DNA of 62,669 nt from Deltaproteobacteria bacterium. GTDB lineage: Bacteria > Myxococcota_A > Polyangia > Polyangiales > JADJMO01. The translations under genes were made by a program, and so were the position numbers. Shown here piece after piece: positions 1-8,706 of the stretch; position 1 is the stretch's first letter, and each line of letters starts with the position of its first letter. The DNA is taken from assembly GCA_025363655.1 (NCBI GenBank), contig JANYDK010000005.1:1-62669 (forward strand). Direction: 5' to 3'. Below the pieces are notes generated by a model, which worked only from the letters and a program-made list of their open reading frames with translations, made no database searches and was not told the DNA's origin.

Positions 1-99
1 TAGAAGGGGGCCATCGCCGCGTCCTCGGCGTCGACGATCTCCGGCACATCGACGTCGAAGTCTTCGTGCTGCAGCGCCGGCAGCTCGGGCGAGAGCGGC

Positions 100-1161
100 A
101 TGTACGGCGACTCGAACATGACCAACGACTGGATCACCGGACGGATGCGTCGCGTCCTTCAGGGAAAGTACGGCGACGGCGGGCACGGCTTCGTCGCGCT
201 CGCCAAGCCGTGGCCTTGGTACCACCACATGGACGTGAAGCACGACCTGTGGCTGAACGCGTGGATCAAGTTCGCGGTCTCGACCGCACCGGCCAACGAT
301 CGTCTCATCGGCTTCGCGGGGATCGCGGCGCAGAGCCTGCACGAGGGAGCGACCACGTGGGTCGAGACGGCGCCCGCAGGCTCGCCCGTCGGCACCGCGG
401 CGGGGCGCTTCGATCTCTACTATTTGCAGCGCAAGGGCGCGGGCACGTTCAAGATCATCGTCGACGGGACCAAGCTCCAAGAGGTCGACGCCGCGGCCGA
501 GAGCTCGCAGGCGGCGTTCATCCACTTCGAGCTCCCCGATGGTCCGCACAAGGTGGCGTTCATCACCACCTCGCCGAAGCCGGTGCGCCTCTTCGGCGTC
601 TCGATGGAGCGCGAGCGCGAGAAGCCGGGCTTCGTCGTCGACTCGCTCGGCGTCGGCGCGCTCTCGGCGCAGCAAATGGCGGAAAAAGAAGATCAGACGA
701 TCAACGAGCAGACGCTCGCGCATCGTCACTACGATCTCATCCTCGACATGGTCGGCACCAACATGTGGGACAAGATCAAGCTCCCCTCGCACTGGAAGAC
801 GATCATCGACACCCACAAGAAGGCCATCCCCGACCTCTCGTGGCTGATGCTGACGCCGCCCGATCACGCGGAAAAAACCAGCTCGCCGCACTCCGACGCG
901 CGCATCGTGATGGTCGCCGACATGAAGAAGCAGATCGCCCTCGACAACGGCGCCGCCTCTTGGGACTTCCGCGGCGCGATGGGCGGCGACCTCGCCATCG
1001 TCCGCTTCATGCGTCACAAGATGGCGTGGGGCGATCTCATCCATCTCAACGAGAAGGGCGCCTCGTACATGGGCGATCGCATCGTCTACGCGCTCTTTCG
1101 CGGATTGCAGAAATACGTCGAGAAGCACCCCGAGGCCGGCTGCGGCACCTCGGGCTCCTGA
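100..1161 (+). CDS. SGNH/GDSL-type hydrolase, N-terminus incomplete
   Basis: Likely an SGNH-fold esterase or acyl-hydrolase, substrate unknown. Block I is visible as GDSN at residues 3-6 (Ser5 is the expected nucleophile). Block V is DLIHLNEKG near residue 313, supplying the catalytic Asp/His pair. The stretch GDGGHGFVALAKPWPW is typical of the myxobacterial branch of this family. The gene is odd at its 5' end: the frame is closed by TAG at bases 1-3, and the only in-frame ATGs are at 100 and 118. The hydrophobic strand that normally precedes GDS is absent, replaced by a Ser-rich stretch. Either the start is displaced by an upstream frameshift or the 5' end has been replaced. Fold call is confident; the start is not. 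Confidence 0.7.
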   Translation: MYGDSNMTNDWITGRMRRVLQGKYGDGGHGFVALAKPWPWYHHMDVKHDLWLNAWIKFAVSTAPANDRLIGFAGIAAQSLHEGATTWVETAPAGSPVGTAAGRFDLYYLQRKGAGTFKIIVDGTKLQEVDAAAESSQAAFIHFELPDGPHKVAFITTSPKPVRLFGVSMEREREKPGFVVDSLGVGALSAQQMAEKEDQTINEQTLAHRHYDLILDMVGTNMWDKIKLPSHWKTIIDTHKKAIPDLSWLMLTPPDHAEKTSSPHSDARIVMVADMKKQIALDNGAASWDFRGAMGGDLAIVRFMRHKMAWGDLIHLNEKGASYMGDRIVYALFRGLQKYVEKHPEAGCGTSGS

Positions 1162-1164
1162 GGT

Positions 1165-1479
1165 TCACTTCGTGTTGCGGTACGTGAGCTCGAGCAGCTC
1201 CTCGACCATGGCCTCGCGCTCGGCAGCGCCGCCCTGCATCGCGTGATGGGCGCAGTGACGGAGGTGATTGCGCATCAGCTCCTTGGACACCGCACGCAAC
1301 GCTTGTTGCACCGAGCTGATCTGCGTCATGACGTCGGCGCAGTAGCGATCTTCCTCGACCATCTTGGCGAGGCCGCGCACCTGCCCCTCGATCCGCGCAA
1401 GGCGCAGGAGGTTCTTCGACTTCGCGTCGGGATCGACGGCGACCGCTGTCTTCGTGGCTTTTCGACCGCTCGTTTTCAT
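1165..1479 (-). CDS. csoR: CsoR-family copper-sensing repressor
   Basis: A 104-residue all-helical CsoR/RcnR-family (DUF156) protein. The copper ligands follow the CsoR pattern Cys-(25)-His-(4)-Cys: Cys47, His72 and Cys76. RIEGQVRGLAKM is the family's characteristic first-helix sequence. When apo, such proteins bind G-tract palindromes and block transcription; Cu(I) releases them. Its ATG overlaps the copA stop by four bases (ATGA), so it is the last gene of copZ-copA-csoR. A perfect CsoR-type palindrome lies in front of that operon at 4058-4074, which implies autoregulation. Confidence 0.92.
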   Translation of the reverse strand: MKTSGRKATKTAVAVDPDAKSKNLLRLARIEGQVRGLAKMVEEDRYCADVMTQISSVQQALRAVSKELMRNHLRHCAHHAMQGGAAEREAMVEELLELTYRNTK

Positions 1480-3827
1480 GAATCCTCGAATCGGCGGAGG
1501 CGCAGGCTGTTGCCGACCACGCTGACGGAGCTCATCGCCATCGCCGCGCTCGCGAGCACCGGGCTGAGAAGAATGCCGAAGCTCGGATGGAGCACGCCAG
1601 CGGCGACGGGGATGCCGACGACGTTGTAGGCGAAGGCCCAGAAGAGGTTCTGTCGCATGGTGCGCATGGCGGCGCGGGAGAGGGCGAGGGCGGCGGCGAC
1701 GACGCGAGGATCGGGGCGCATCAAGGTGATGTCGCTGGCGGCGATGGCGACGTCGGCGCCGGTGCCGAGGGCGATACCGACCTCGGCCCGGGCGAGCGCA
1801 GGGGCATCGTTGAGCCCGTCGCCGACCATCGCGACGATCTTTCCGAGGCGCTCGAGGCGTTCGATTTCGGCCACTTTTCCCGAGGGAAGCACGCCAGCGA
1901 CGACGTGCTCGATGCCGACCTGCGCGGCGATGCTGCGCGCGGTGGCCTCGCCATCGCCGGTGAGGAGCCGCACCTCGATGCCCATCGCGCGGAGTCTCAG
2001 CACGGCGGCGCGCGAGGTCCCGCGCAGGGGATCGGCGATCGCGAGGACCGCGACCGCGGCGCCGTCGACGACGATCCAGCAGACCGTCTTGGCGTCTTTG
2101 GCGAAGCTGTCGGCGACGATGCCGAGCGAACCTTGCGCGGCTCCCAGCTCTTCGACCATGCGCGTGTTGCCGACCGCGACCACGCGTCCTTCGACGAGGC
2201 CGCGTGCCCCGCGCCCAGGCAGCGCGGTGATGGAATTGGCTTGTTTTGTAGAGGCATCGTGCGTGCGTGCCGCCTTCGCGATCGCGCTCGCGAGGGGATG
2301 TTCGGATCCACGTTCGACGGCCTCGGCGAGAGAGAGAACCTCGCGGGCGTCGTGACCTTCGGCGAGCCGCACCTCGACGACGACCGGTCTTCCTTCGGTG
2401 AGGGTGCCGGTCTTGTCGAAGACGACGGTGTCGACGCGCGCCGCTCGTTCGAGTGCGTCGCCGCCCTTCACGAGCACGCCGAGCTCGGCCGCTCGCCCGG
2501 TGGCGACCATGATCGCCGTCGGGACCGCGAGGCCCATCGCGCAGGGGCAGGCGATGACGAGGACGGCGATGGCGGCGGCGAGCGCGCGTACGGTCTCGCC
2601 ATCGACGATGCGCCAGACGACGAACGTGACGACCGCGATTGCGATCACGGCGGGGACGAAGACGGCGCTCACGCGATCGGCGAGGCGAGCGACCTTGGCG
2701 CGTGAGCCCTGCGCCTCGCGCATCGCCCGGACGATGCTCGCGAGCACGCTGCCGTCGCCCAGATCGGTCGCTCGTACGCGCAGGAGGCCGGTACCGTTCA
2801 AGGTCCCGCCCACCAGACGATCGCCCGGTTTTTTCGAGACCGGCAGCGGTTCTCCGGTGAGCATCGACTCGTCGACCGCGCTCTCGCCGGAGACGACCTC
2901 GGCGTCGCAAGGCACGCGCGCGCCAGGGAGCAGGTGGACGACGTCGCCGCGACGGACGTCGGCGAGAGGCACTTCGACGAGCTCGACCTCGCCGACCTCT
3001 CCGACCTCGCCGACTCGCTCACGCTCGATGCGCGCGCGATCGGGTCGCAGCGCCACCAACTTGCGCACGGCGATCGCCGATTGACCTTTGGCGCGCGCTT
3101 CGAGCGTGTTGCCGACGAGGACGAGCGCGAGGATGAAGACGACCGCTTCGTAGTAACTGTCGGCGGCGAGCCCACGCGCGGAGAAGACGTGCGGCGCGAG
3201 GGTGACCACCATCGAGTAGACCAACGCCGAGCCGGTGCCGACGGCGACGAGCACGTTCATGTCGGCGTGCCGGTGACGAAGCGCCGCCAAGGCCTTCACG
3301 TAGAAGGGACGACCGGTGGTGACGACCACGAGCAACGTCAGCACCAAGAGGAGCGCTTCCAGTACGCGCGGGGGCACTGCGTAGAGAAAGGGAAAGACAC
3401 GCTCCATCGTCGGACCGAGGGCGTTCGTCATCGCGCGCATCAGCGGGTCGGCCTGGTGCGCGGCGTGGCCCCCGCTCATCATCGGCAGGGAGACGAACAT
3501 CGCGAGGAAGGCGAGCGCCGAGGTCAGGAGGGCGCGTCGTCGCAACGCTTCGTACTCGGCGAGTGAGGCTTCGTCGTTTTCGATCTGCGTGGCGAGCGCG
3601 TCGGCGGTCGTGTCGGGGAGGGACGCCTCGTAGCCGGTGTCGAGGATCGTCGCGACCAACGTCTCGGGGGTGACGAGCGCGGGATCGAACTCGACGCGCG
3701 CGGCGCGGGTCATCAAGTCGACGGTCGCGTGTTGCACGCCCTTGGTCGACGCGAGCGCACGCTCGACGTGCCCTTGGCAGGCGGCGCAGGTCATTCCGCC
3801 GACGCCGAGGGTGACGTGGGTGCTCAC
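1476..3827 (-). CDS. copA: Cu(I)-exporting P1B-type ATPase
   Basis: Inner-membrane copper pump of 783 residues. It has one N-terminal HMA domain (GMTCAAC, Cys14 and Cys17), then hydrophobic helices, the actuator TGEP motif (MLTGEPLPVSK), the transmembrane CPC ion site (IACPCAMGLAVPTA), the phosphorylated Asp in DKTGT, the SEHP motif of the nucleotide domain and GDGLNDAPAL. All hallmark residues of Cu+ ATPases are present. The GTG start at 3827 is chosen because it overlaps the stop of the upstream chaperone gene (GTGA) and leaves a normal HMA N-terminus; the frame stays open upstream to 4160, but that stretch is only the shadow of copZ. The 3' end overlaps csoR by four bases. Confidence 0.95.
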   Translation of the reverse strand: MSTHVTLGVGGMTCAACQGHVERALASTKGVQHATVDLMTRAARVEFDPALVTPETLVATILDTGYEASLPDTTADALATQIENDEASLAEYEALRRRALLTSALAFLAMFVSLPMMSGGHAAHQADPLMRAMTNALGPTMERVFPFLYAVPPRVLEALLLVLTLLVVVTTGRPFYVKALAALRHRHADMNVLVAVGTGSALVYSMVVTLAPHVFSARGLAADSYYEAVVFILALVLVGNTLEARAKGQSAIAVRKLVALRPDRARIERERVGEVGEVGEVELVEVPLADVRRGDVVHLLPGARVPCDAEVVSGESAVDESMLTGEPLPVSKKPGDRLVGGTLNGTGLLRVRATDLGDGSVLASIVRAMREAQGSRAKVARLADRVSAVFVPAVIAIAVVTFVVWRIVDGETVRALAAAIAVLVIACPCAMGLAVPTAIMVATGRAAELGVLVKGGDALERAARVDTVVFDKTGTLTEGRPVVVEVRLAEGHDAREVLSLAEAVERGSEHPLASAIAKAARTHDASTKQANSITALPGRGARGLVEGRVVAVGNTRMVEELGAAQGSLGIVADSFAKDAKTVCWIVVDGAAVAVLAIADPLRGTSRAAVLRLRAMGIEVRLLTGDGEATARSIAAQVGIEHVVAGVLPSGKVAEIERLERLGKIVAMVGDGLNDAPALARAEVGIALGTGADVAIAASDITLMRPDPRVVAAALALSRAAMRTMRQNLFWAFAYNVVGIPVAAGVLHPSFGILLSPVLASAAMAMSSVSVVGNSLRLRRFEDS

Positions 3828-4045
3828 GGAGATCGCGGCCTTGCTGGAAAACCAGCGTCGCCGAGCGCGGTGATCAGCGTAGCCACGGTGGCCTCGGTGT
3901 CGGCGATGCACTGGACACGGCCGACCTCGACCTTGGCGCCGCGGACGCCCGGCACGCGCCGGAGCAAGGCGCTGACGCGGCGCACGCAGCCATCGCAGTG
4001 CATGCCTTCGAGGGACAAGTCGACGTCGGACACCGGGTACCTCAC
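3824..4045 (-). CDS. copZ: CopZ-like copper chaperone (single HMA domain)
   Basis: A 73-residue heavy-metal-associated domain with the metal site MHCDGC (Cys17 and Cys20). Such small cytosolic proteins carry Cu(I) to CopA. It is the first gene of the copper operon and overlaps copA by four bases, consistent with translational coupling. The start codon is GTG at 4045. No Shine-Dalgarno sequence is visible, and the candidate -10 ends only five bases upstream, so the mRNA may be leaderless. A downstream GTG (codon 5) is an alternative start. Confidence 0.87.
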   Translation of the reverse strand: MRYPVSDVDLSLEGMHCDGCVRRVSALLRRVPGVRGAKVEVGRVQCIADTEATVATLITALGDAGFPARPRSP

Positions 4046-4050
4046 CGCAG

Positions 4051-4079
4051 GAGATAGATACCCCAGGGGGGTATGTCAA
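4051..4079 (-). promoter_or_regulatory. Promoter of copZ-copA-csoR
   Basis: On the minus strand a consensus -35 TTGACA (4079-4074) is followed by a 17-base spacer and a -10-like TATCTC (4056-4051). The GTG of copZ begins six bases after the -10, which places the predicted transcript start at or next to the start codon. The spacer is occupied almost entirely by the CsoR-type palindrome. Confidence 0.65.
4058..4074. promoter_or_regulatory. CsoR operator palindrome
   Basis: ATACCCCAGGGGGGTAT is a perfect inverted repeat with 7-base arms (ATACCCC/GGGGTAT) around a 3-base centre. It matches the TACCC...GGGTA architecture of known CsoR operators and lies between the -35 and -10 elements of the copper operon, where bound repressor would exclude polymerase. 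It is also only 21 bases upstream of the divergent gene at 4096, so repression could act both ways. Confidence 0.82.
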
Positions 4080-4095
4080 CCCGTAGACTGCGCCG

Positions 4096-5676
4096 ATGCC
4101 GAGCTCGCGCGACGTTCGATTGCCGCACTTCACGCGGCTCGTGGCGTTCCTCTTCGGCACCGCCGTCGCGCTCCTCGGGGCGTTACTCGCCAGTACCTAT
4201 ATTTCCCGCCTTTCGCAGCACCGCGGCTACCTCTTGGTGGCGGTCGAGGACGTCGTTCGCGCGAAGATCGCAGCCCGGCCGAGGCGCACGGTGGTCATCG
4301 TCGTCGACGGTCTCCGCGCCGATCGTGCCGAGGAGATGCGGGTGACGTCTCTCTTGCGCGCCGAGGGTCAGTGCCTGCGCATGGACGTCGGGTTGCCGAC
4401 GGTGTCACGTCCCGTCTACGCGGTGCTCTCGACCGGCCTCGAGCAAGATCGCACCGGCGCTCGAAACAACGACGAGACCTCGCCGCTCGCCGCCGAGTCG
4501 ATCTGGGACGTGGCGAGACGAAGCGGTCTCACGCTCGAGGTGCGCAGTGAGCTGAGCTGGTGGACGCAGCTCTTTCCCAGCGCCTTCGAGCGCGACGTGC
4601 GGCTCGCGCGCGCCGACGATGGTTTCCAAGAGCCGCTCGCGCGCGACGTCACGCTCATCCATCCCGTCTACGTCGACGAGAACGGTCACGACTTCGGCGC
4701 CGCGTCGCCCGAGTACACCGCGGCCGTCACGCGCGCCGACGAGGAGATCGCGCGACTCCTTCGGGCCCTCGACCTCTCTCGCGATCTGGTGGTCCTCACG
4801 GCCGATCACGGTCATCGCGCGCGCGGAGGTCACGGCGGCGACGGCGCGGAGATTCGCGAGGTGCTCACGTGCTTCGCCGGCAGCGGCGTCCTTCGCCAAC
4901 GCGAGACGGGGCGACTCGATGCGCGCACCTTCGCGCCAGCCCTCTCGATGCTGCTCGGCGTCGCCTTTCCCAAGCACATGCGCGCGGGTGAAGACGACCT
5001 CGACGCCCTCGGCCGCCTCGTCGATCCAGCGCGGCTCGGCCGTCCCTTCGTCGACGATCGGCTCGCCGCGATTGCTCATTTTCGTGAGGAGAATGCGATC
5101 GCGGTCGAACGATTCTCCGGCGGAAGCACACGTTCGTGGGGTGAGCTGATGACGATGCTTCGAGTTCGGCAGCTCTTGCGCGCGCTCGCCGTCTCGGCGG
5201 TCGGTCTCCTCGCGCTCGTGCTCTGGGTGCGTCGCTCGGGGGTGCGCGCCCGGTCGGTGATCGTGCACGTCGTCATCGTCACCACGGTGATCCTCGTCGC
5301 CTACGCGCTTCTCGCCGGTGGCCTCGACAGCAACAGCATCAACAAGCGCGCCTTCTTCATCCGCAACGCGTCCATCGCCGGGGGCCTCGGCGTCGTCCTC
5401 GGCCGGTTGGTCGGCTTCGTCGAGAGACGGCTCGCGCGAGATCGTTCGCCGATCGCGCAGCTCGACCTCGCGACGTTCTCGGCGATCGCGCTGGTCACCT
5501 TCGAGCTCGCGCACCTCGCGGCCTACGGCTGGCCACTCGGTTGCCCGATCCCTTCGCCGTATCTATTTTTCGCGCCGTTTCTCGCTTCGATGGCGACCCT
5601 CTTCGCCGGGCTAGACGTCGTTCTTGGCGCTGTTCTCGGCGGGGCGTCGACGTTTCGCGCGCGCGATGCGCCGTAG
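4096..5676 (+). CDS. Membrane-anchored alkaline phosphatase/sulfatase-superfamily protein
   Basis: A 526-residue protein with one N-terminal membrane helix (about 14-35), a catalytic domain and a C-terminal group of about five helices (about 360-510). Metal and nucleophile positions of the alkaline-phosphatase fold are visible: Asp71 in IVVDGLRAD, Thr102 in PTVSRP as likely nucleophile, the ENGHD segment (194-199), TADHGH (236-240) and His246 in GGHGG. This fits a metal-dependent phospho- or sulfo-transferase/hydrolase acting outside the inner membrane; the substrate is unknown. It is divergent from the copper operon and shares the intergenic region containing the CsoR operator. The last 66 bases overlap the convergent gene at 5611. 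Confidence 0.75.
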   Translation: MPSSRDVRLPHFTRLVAFLFGTAVALLGALLASTYISRLSQHRGYLLVAVEDVVRAKIAARPRRTVVIVVDGLRADRAEEMRVTSLLRAEGQCLRMDVGLPTVSRPVYAVLSTGLEQDRTGARNNDETSPLAAESIWDVARRSGLTLEVRSELSWWTQLFPSAFERDVRLARADDGFQEPLARDVTLIHPVYVDENGHDFGAASPEYTAAVTRADEEIARLLRALDLSRDLVVLTADHGHRARGGHGGDGAEIREVLTCFAGSGVLRQRETGRLDARTFAPALSMLLGVAFPKHMRAGEDDLDALGRLVDPARLGRPFVDDRLAAIAHFREENAIAVERFSGGSTRSWGELMTMLRVRQLLRALAVSAVGLLALVLWVRRSGVRARSVIVHVVIVTTVILVAYALLAGGLDSNSINKRAFFIRNASIAGGLGVVLGRLVGFVERRLARDRSPIAQLDLATFSAIALVTFELAHLAAYGWPLGCPIPSPYLFFAPFLASMATLFAGLDVVLGAVLGGASTFRARDAP

Positions 5677-6228
5677 CGGAACGGCGAACGCGAGGGCGGC
5701 GCCGAAGACGCCCGCGCCGAGCAACGTCGCGCCGAGAGGAGCGAGCTGCGCAGCGTGCGGGGCGAAGCGACGAAGCACGAGCACGTCGACGGCGAACCAG
5801 AGCGCAGGCGCGAAGAGGAGCCCGAAGATGACCATCGGCATCGTCCGGACCACGTGACGCGTGAGGTGCGAGACGGCCGCGCCGAGGATCGCGCCGGCGA
5901 GGAGCATGACGCCGATCCCGATCGCGGTCGTCGTCGGTCCGTCGAACGCGTGACGGGTGAGCGCGCCGCCGATCACTTCTTCGATGCGTGCACGTGCGCC
6001 GCTGGCGTTGGCGACGAGCGCCGCTGCACCGAGCCCCAAGACGGTGGCGCCGAGGCCGGCGAGGAGTCCGGGCAGCCATCCGTTCTCGTCCTCGGAGACC
6101 AGGTCGAGCGAGTCGATCGAATCGCGGTAGTCGTGCGAGGGGCGTGAGGGCGGCTGCTCGTCGTACCAACCATCGTGCTTCTGAGCACGGCGGACGAGCG
6201 GCATCGGATCTTGGATCGCGGGGGACAT
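5611..6228 (-). CDS. Hypothetical multi-pass membrane protein
   Basis: A 205-residue protein with an acidic cytosolic-looking N-terminus (about 1-50) and four hydrophobic segments (about 51-75, 95-120, 130-150, 165-187), then an Arg/Lys-rich tail that fits the positive-inside rule. No enzyme motif is visible and no family was recognised. Its 3' end runs 66 bases into the convergent gene at 4096-5676. ATG at 6228 is the first in-frame Met and gives a plausible protein. Confidence 0.6.
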   Translation of the reverse strand: MSPAIQDPMPLVRRAQKHDGWYDEQPPSRPSHDYRDSIDSLDLVSEDENGWLPGLLAGLGATVLGLGAAALVANASGARARIEEVIGGALTRHAFDGPTTTAIGIGVMLLAGAILGAAVSHLTRHVVRTMPMVIFGLLFAPALWFAVDVLVLRRFAPHAAQLAPLGATLLGAGVFGAALAFAVPLRRIARAKRRRPAENSAKNDV

Positions 6229-6467
6229 GACCCTCGCAAAAGCAAACGGCGCACCACGTCATCCTCAGACGTACACCCTGTGTTTTTGCAGCGCTTCTTC
6301 GATGGACGTCGCGAAATAGCGAACTCCCGTCCTCATCCTGGGTGCCTCGCCCGACCTGATCGCCACGTGGCAAGAGTGCGCGGCTGAAGGTGGATCAATC
6401 ATCCGCACGCATCCGCGCTCGCCCGCGTTAGTTGTCCCGTTCGGCGCGAGTGGCTTACCGAAGAGGC

Positions 6468-7022
6468 ATGCTCCGGCCCCGTCGATTCCACAGGCTGCTC
6501 GCGCGTCTCCTCCTCGCCCTCGCGCCGCTCCGTCCGCGCATGCCGGGCTTCGGTCCGGCGATCGCGCTCGGCGCGACGTTGGTCGCGTGCATGTCGCCGA
6601 TGACGCCGGCGGCAAAGCTCAACGAGACGGTGCAAGAGACGAACATGGCGCTGCGCTTCGGGCGCAACGATTTGGCGATGGAGCGCGTCTTCGCCGACGC
6701 GCGCACGCAGTTCATCAAGGCCCACAAGTCGTGGGGCACCAACGTGCAGATCGTCGACATGGAGCTCGGCGGTCTCGAGAAGATGGGCGAGAAGGAAGCC
6801 ATCGTCCTCGTCGGCTTCAGCTGGTTCCGTCCGAGCGAAGGGCGCCTGCGCAACACCATCGTCCGCCAGACGTGGAAGAGCGAGGGCTCGGGCCCGTGGA
6901 TGCTCGCCAACGAAGAGCGGGCCTCGGGTGACATCGGCCTCCTCAACGAGGTCAACGTCGTGGTCGTGGTGCCGGAGAAGAAAGACCAGCACTTCGAGAC
7001 CAAGACGATCCCGGGCAATTAG
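6468..7022 (+). CDS. Putative lipoprotein, unknown function
   Basis: About 184 residues. An Arg-rich N-terminus and hydrophobic segment lead to a lipobox (LVAC, followed by MSP), so it is probably lipid-anchored. The mature part has an early helix (KLNETVQETNMALRFGRNDL) and a beta-rich C-terminus. No family was recognised. ATG 6468 is chosen over ATG 6432 because it gives a more usual signal-peptide length. It ends 40 bases before the kinase gene at 7063 and may be cotranscribed with it. Confidence 0.6.
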   Translation: MLRPRRFHRLLARLLLALAPLRPRMPGFGPAIALGATLVACMSPMTPAAKLNETVQETNMALRFGRNDLAMERVFADARTQFIKAHKSWGTNVQIVDMELGGLEKMGEKEAIVLVGFSWFRPSEGRLRNTIVRQTWKSEGSGPWMLANEERASGDIGLLNEVNVVVVVPEKKDQHFETKTIPGN

Positions 7023-7062
7023 AGCCGATTGGAGTCGAGGTTCGAGGTATCATGAGCGTCGT

Positions 7063-8700
7063 ATGGTCGATGTCGACCCGCTCATCGGGCGCACCCTCGC
7101 GGGACGTTACCGACTCATCTCCTGCCTCGGCACCGGAGGCATGTCGGCCGTCTATCTCTCGCGACACGCGCTGATCGATCGGCTCAGCGCCATCAAGGTG
7201 CTGAAGCAGGAGCTCGCGGTCCACCCCGAGCATCGCGAGCGCTTCCTCCGCGAGGCGCGCGCGGTCAATCGCATCAACCACCCGAACATCGTCGAGATCA
7301 GCGACTACGGCGAAGCGCAGATGACCTTCGGCCCCGAGAAGGCGCGCCGAGATCTCGTCTATCTGGTGATGGAGTACGTGCCGGGCGAGACGCTCGCGCG
7401 TCTGCTCCTCAAAGGTCCGTTGCCCGAGACGCGGCTCGTGCCGATCGCGTTGCAGGTGGCGAGCGCGCTCGCGCGTGCCCATCAGACCGGCGTCATCCAT
7501 CGCGACGTCAAGCCCGAGAACGTGCTGCTCGTCTCCCGGCGCGATTGGGTCGACTTGGTGAAGCTCACCGATTTCGGCGTCGCCAAGATCAACCACGTCG
7601 CGCGCACGAGCATGCCGGCGAGCGGCGTCAGCGATCAGGTGGTCGGCACGCCTGGCTTCGTCGCGCCCGAATACCTCGTCGGCGAAACCGAGATCGACGG
7701 TCGCGCCGATCTCTACTCGCTCGGCGTCGTCATGTACGAAGCGCTCTCCGGCGCGCTTCCTTTCGATGCCGCCGGTCCGGCCGATTTGCTGACCATGCCG
7801 CTCACCGAAGATCCGGTGCCGCTCCTCACGCGCGCGCCGATGGTGCTCCCCGAGCTCGCGACGGTGGTGATGCGCTGTCTCCGGCGTCGACCCGACGAGC
7901 GGCCGCGCGACGCCTTCGCCCTCATCGACGAGCTGCGCGCTGCGGCACCCTGGACGCGCAACCTCGCGCTCGATGGCGCGTTCAGCAGCGGTCCTTCGCG
8001 TCACTCGGGGAGCTCGGTGGTCGACTCCCGTCCGCCCGCCGAATCGAACGAGCCGCACACGCTCTCGCGCGCGATCGACGGCGTTTTGCCGCCCAAGCTC
8101 GGCGACGTCCCTCCGAGCAAGCTCGGCGCGCACTGGCGTCTCTACCACTCGGCGCTCGATCGTCGCGAGGCTGGTCGCGCCGACGATCCGCCGCGTGACG
8201 TTCGCGAAGGCCTCGCGCGACGAAGCTCGCTCCTCGCCGCCATCGACACCGTCACCGCGCGCATCGTCGCCCGCCAAGAAGAGCTCGACGTGCTGGCGAC
8301 GCGCGGCCGCGACTTCCGCGCCACGCTCGGTCGCGCCATCGACACGCTCGCGCACGACCTCTCTCGCGCGCACTCCCTCAAGCAAGAGCTGAAGACCAAA
8401 CGCGTCGATTTGCACCTCCGCCGCCGCAACGAGCCCAATCCGGCGCTCGCCGACGTCCTCCTCTGGGAAGAGGCCGCCGTCGACGACGACCTCCGCAAGT
8501 CGACGCACCTGACCGCCGATCTCGGCTACCAAATCGCCGCGCTGCAGGACGAGCTCTTTCGTCGCAACAACGGCCACGAAGCCGAAGCGCACCGCACCAC
8601 CGGCGCGATCGAAGGCGAGATGGGTGCACTCTCGACCCTCCACCGCGAGCTCGAAATCCTCACCGGCGAGCTCCTCGCGTACGTCCAGCGCCCCGGCTGA
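7063..8700 (+). CDS. Ser/Thr protein kinase with C-terminal coiled coil
   Basis: A 545-residue eukaryotic-like kinase. The catalytic domain covers about residues 14-285: glycine loop GTGGMSAVY (23-31), ATP-anchoring Lys45 in AIKVLK, catalytic HRDVKPEN near 145-152, a DFG motif and an APE-like VAPE in the activation loop. After a low-complexity linker there is a helical region rich in Arg, Glu and Leu (about 370-540) with coiled-coil character and no membrane helix, so the kinase is probably cytosolic and may dimerise through this tail. ATG 7063 gives a normal kinase N-terminus. The lipid kinase gene starts six bases after its stop, suggesting an operon. Confidence 0.9.
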   Translation: MVDVDPLIGRTLAGRYRLISCLGTGGMSAVYLSRHALIDRLSAIKVLKQELAVHPEHRERFLREARAVNRINHPNIVEISDYGEAQMTFGPEKARRDLVYLVMEYVPGETLARLLLKGPLPETRLVPIALQVASALARAHQTGVIHRDVKPENVLLVSRRDWVDLVKLTDFGVAKINHVARTSMPASGVSDQVVGTPGFVAPEYLVGETEIDGRADLYSLGVVMYEALSGALPFDAAGPADLLTMPLTEDPVPLLTRAPMVLPELATVVMRCLRRRPDERPRDAFALIDELRAAAPWTRNLALDGAFSSGPSRHSGSSVVDSRPPAESNEPHTLSRAIDGVLPPKLGDVPPSKLGAHWRLYHSALDRREAGRADDPPRDVREGLARRSSLLAAIDTVTARIVARQEELDVLATRGRDFRATLGRAIDTLAHDLSRAHSLKQELKTKRVDLHLRRRNEPNPALADVLLWEEAAVDDDLRKSTHLTADLGYQIAALQDELFRRNNGHEAEAHRTTGAIEGEMGALSTLHRELEILTGELLAYVQRPG

Positions 8701-8706
8701 GGTATC

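Noticed and set aside
4-120. A minus-strand open frame with high GC3 and plausible composition overlapping the SGNH 5' end
   Set aside because: The plus-strand SGNH motifs are convincing from base 100 on; the minus frame is short and cut by the edge, so it cannot be supported.
1165-2910. A 581-codon minus-strand frame ending in CsoR
   Set aside because: Its N-terminal 470 codons are Arg-rich shadow of copA; only the last 104 codons are real.
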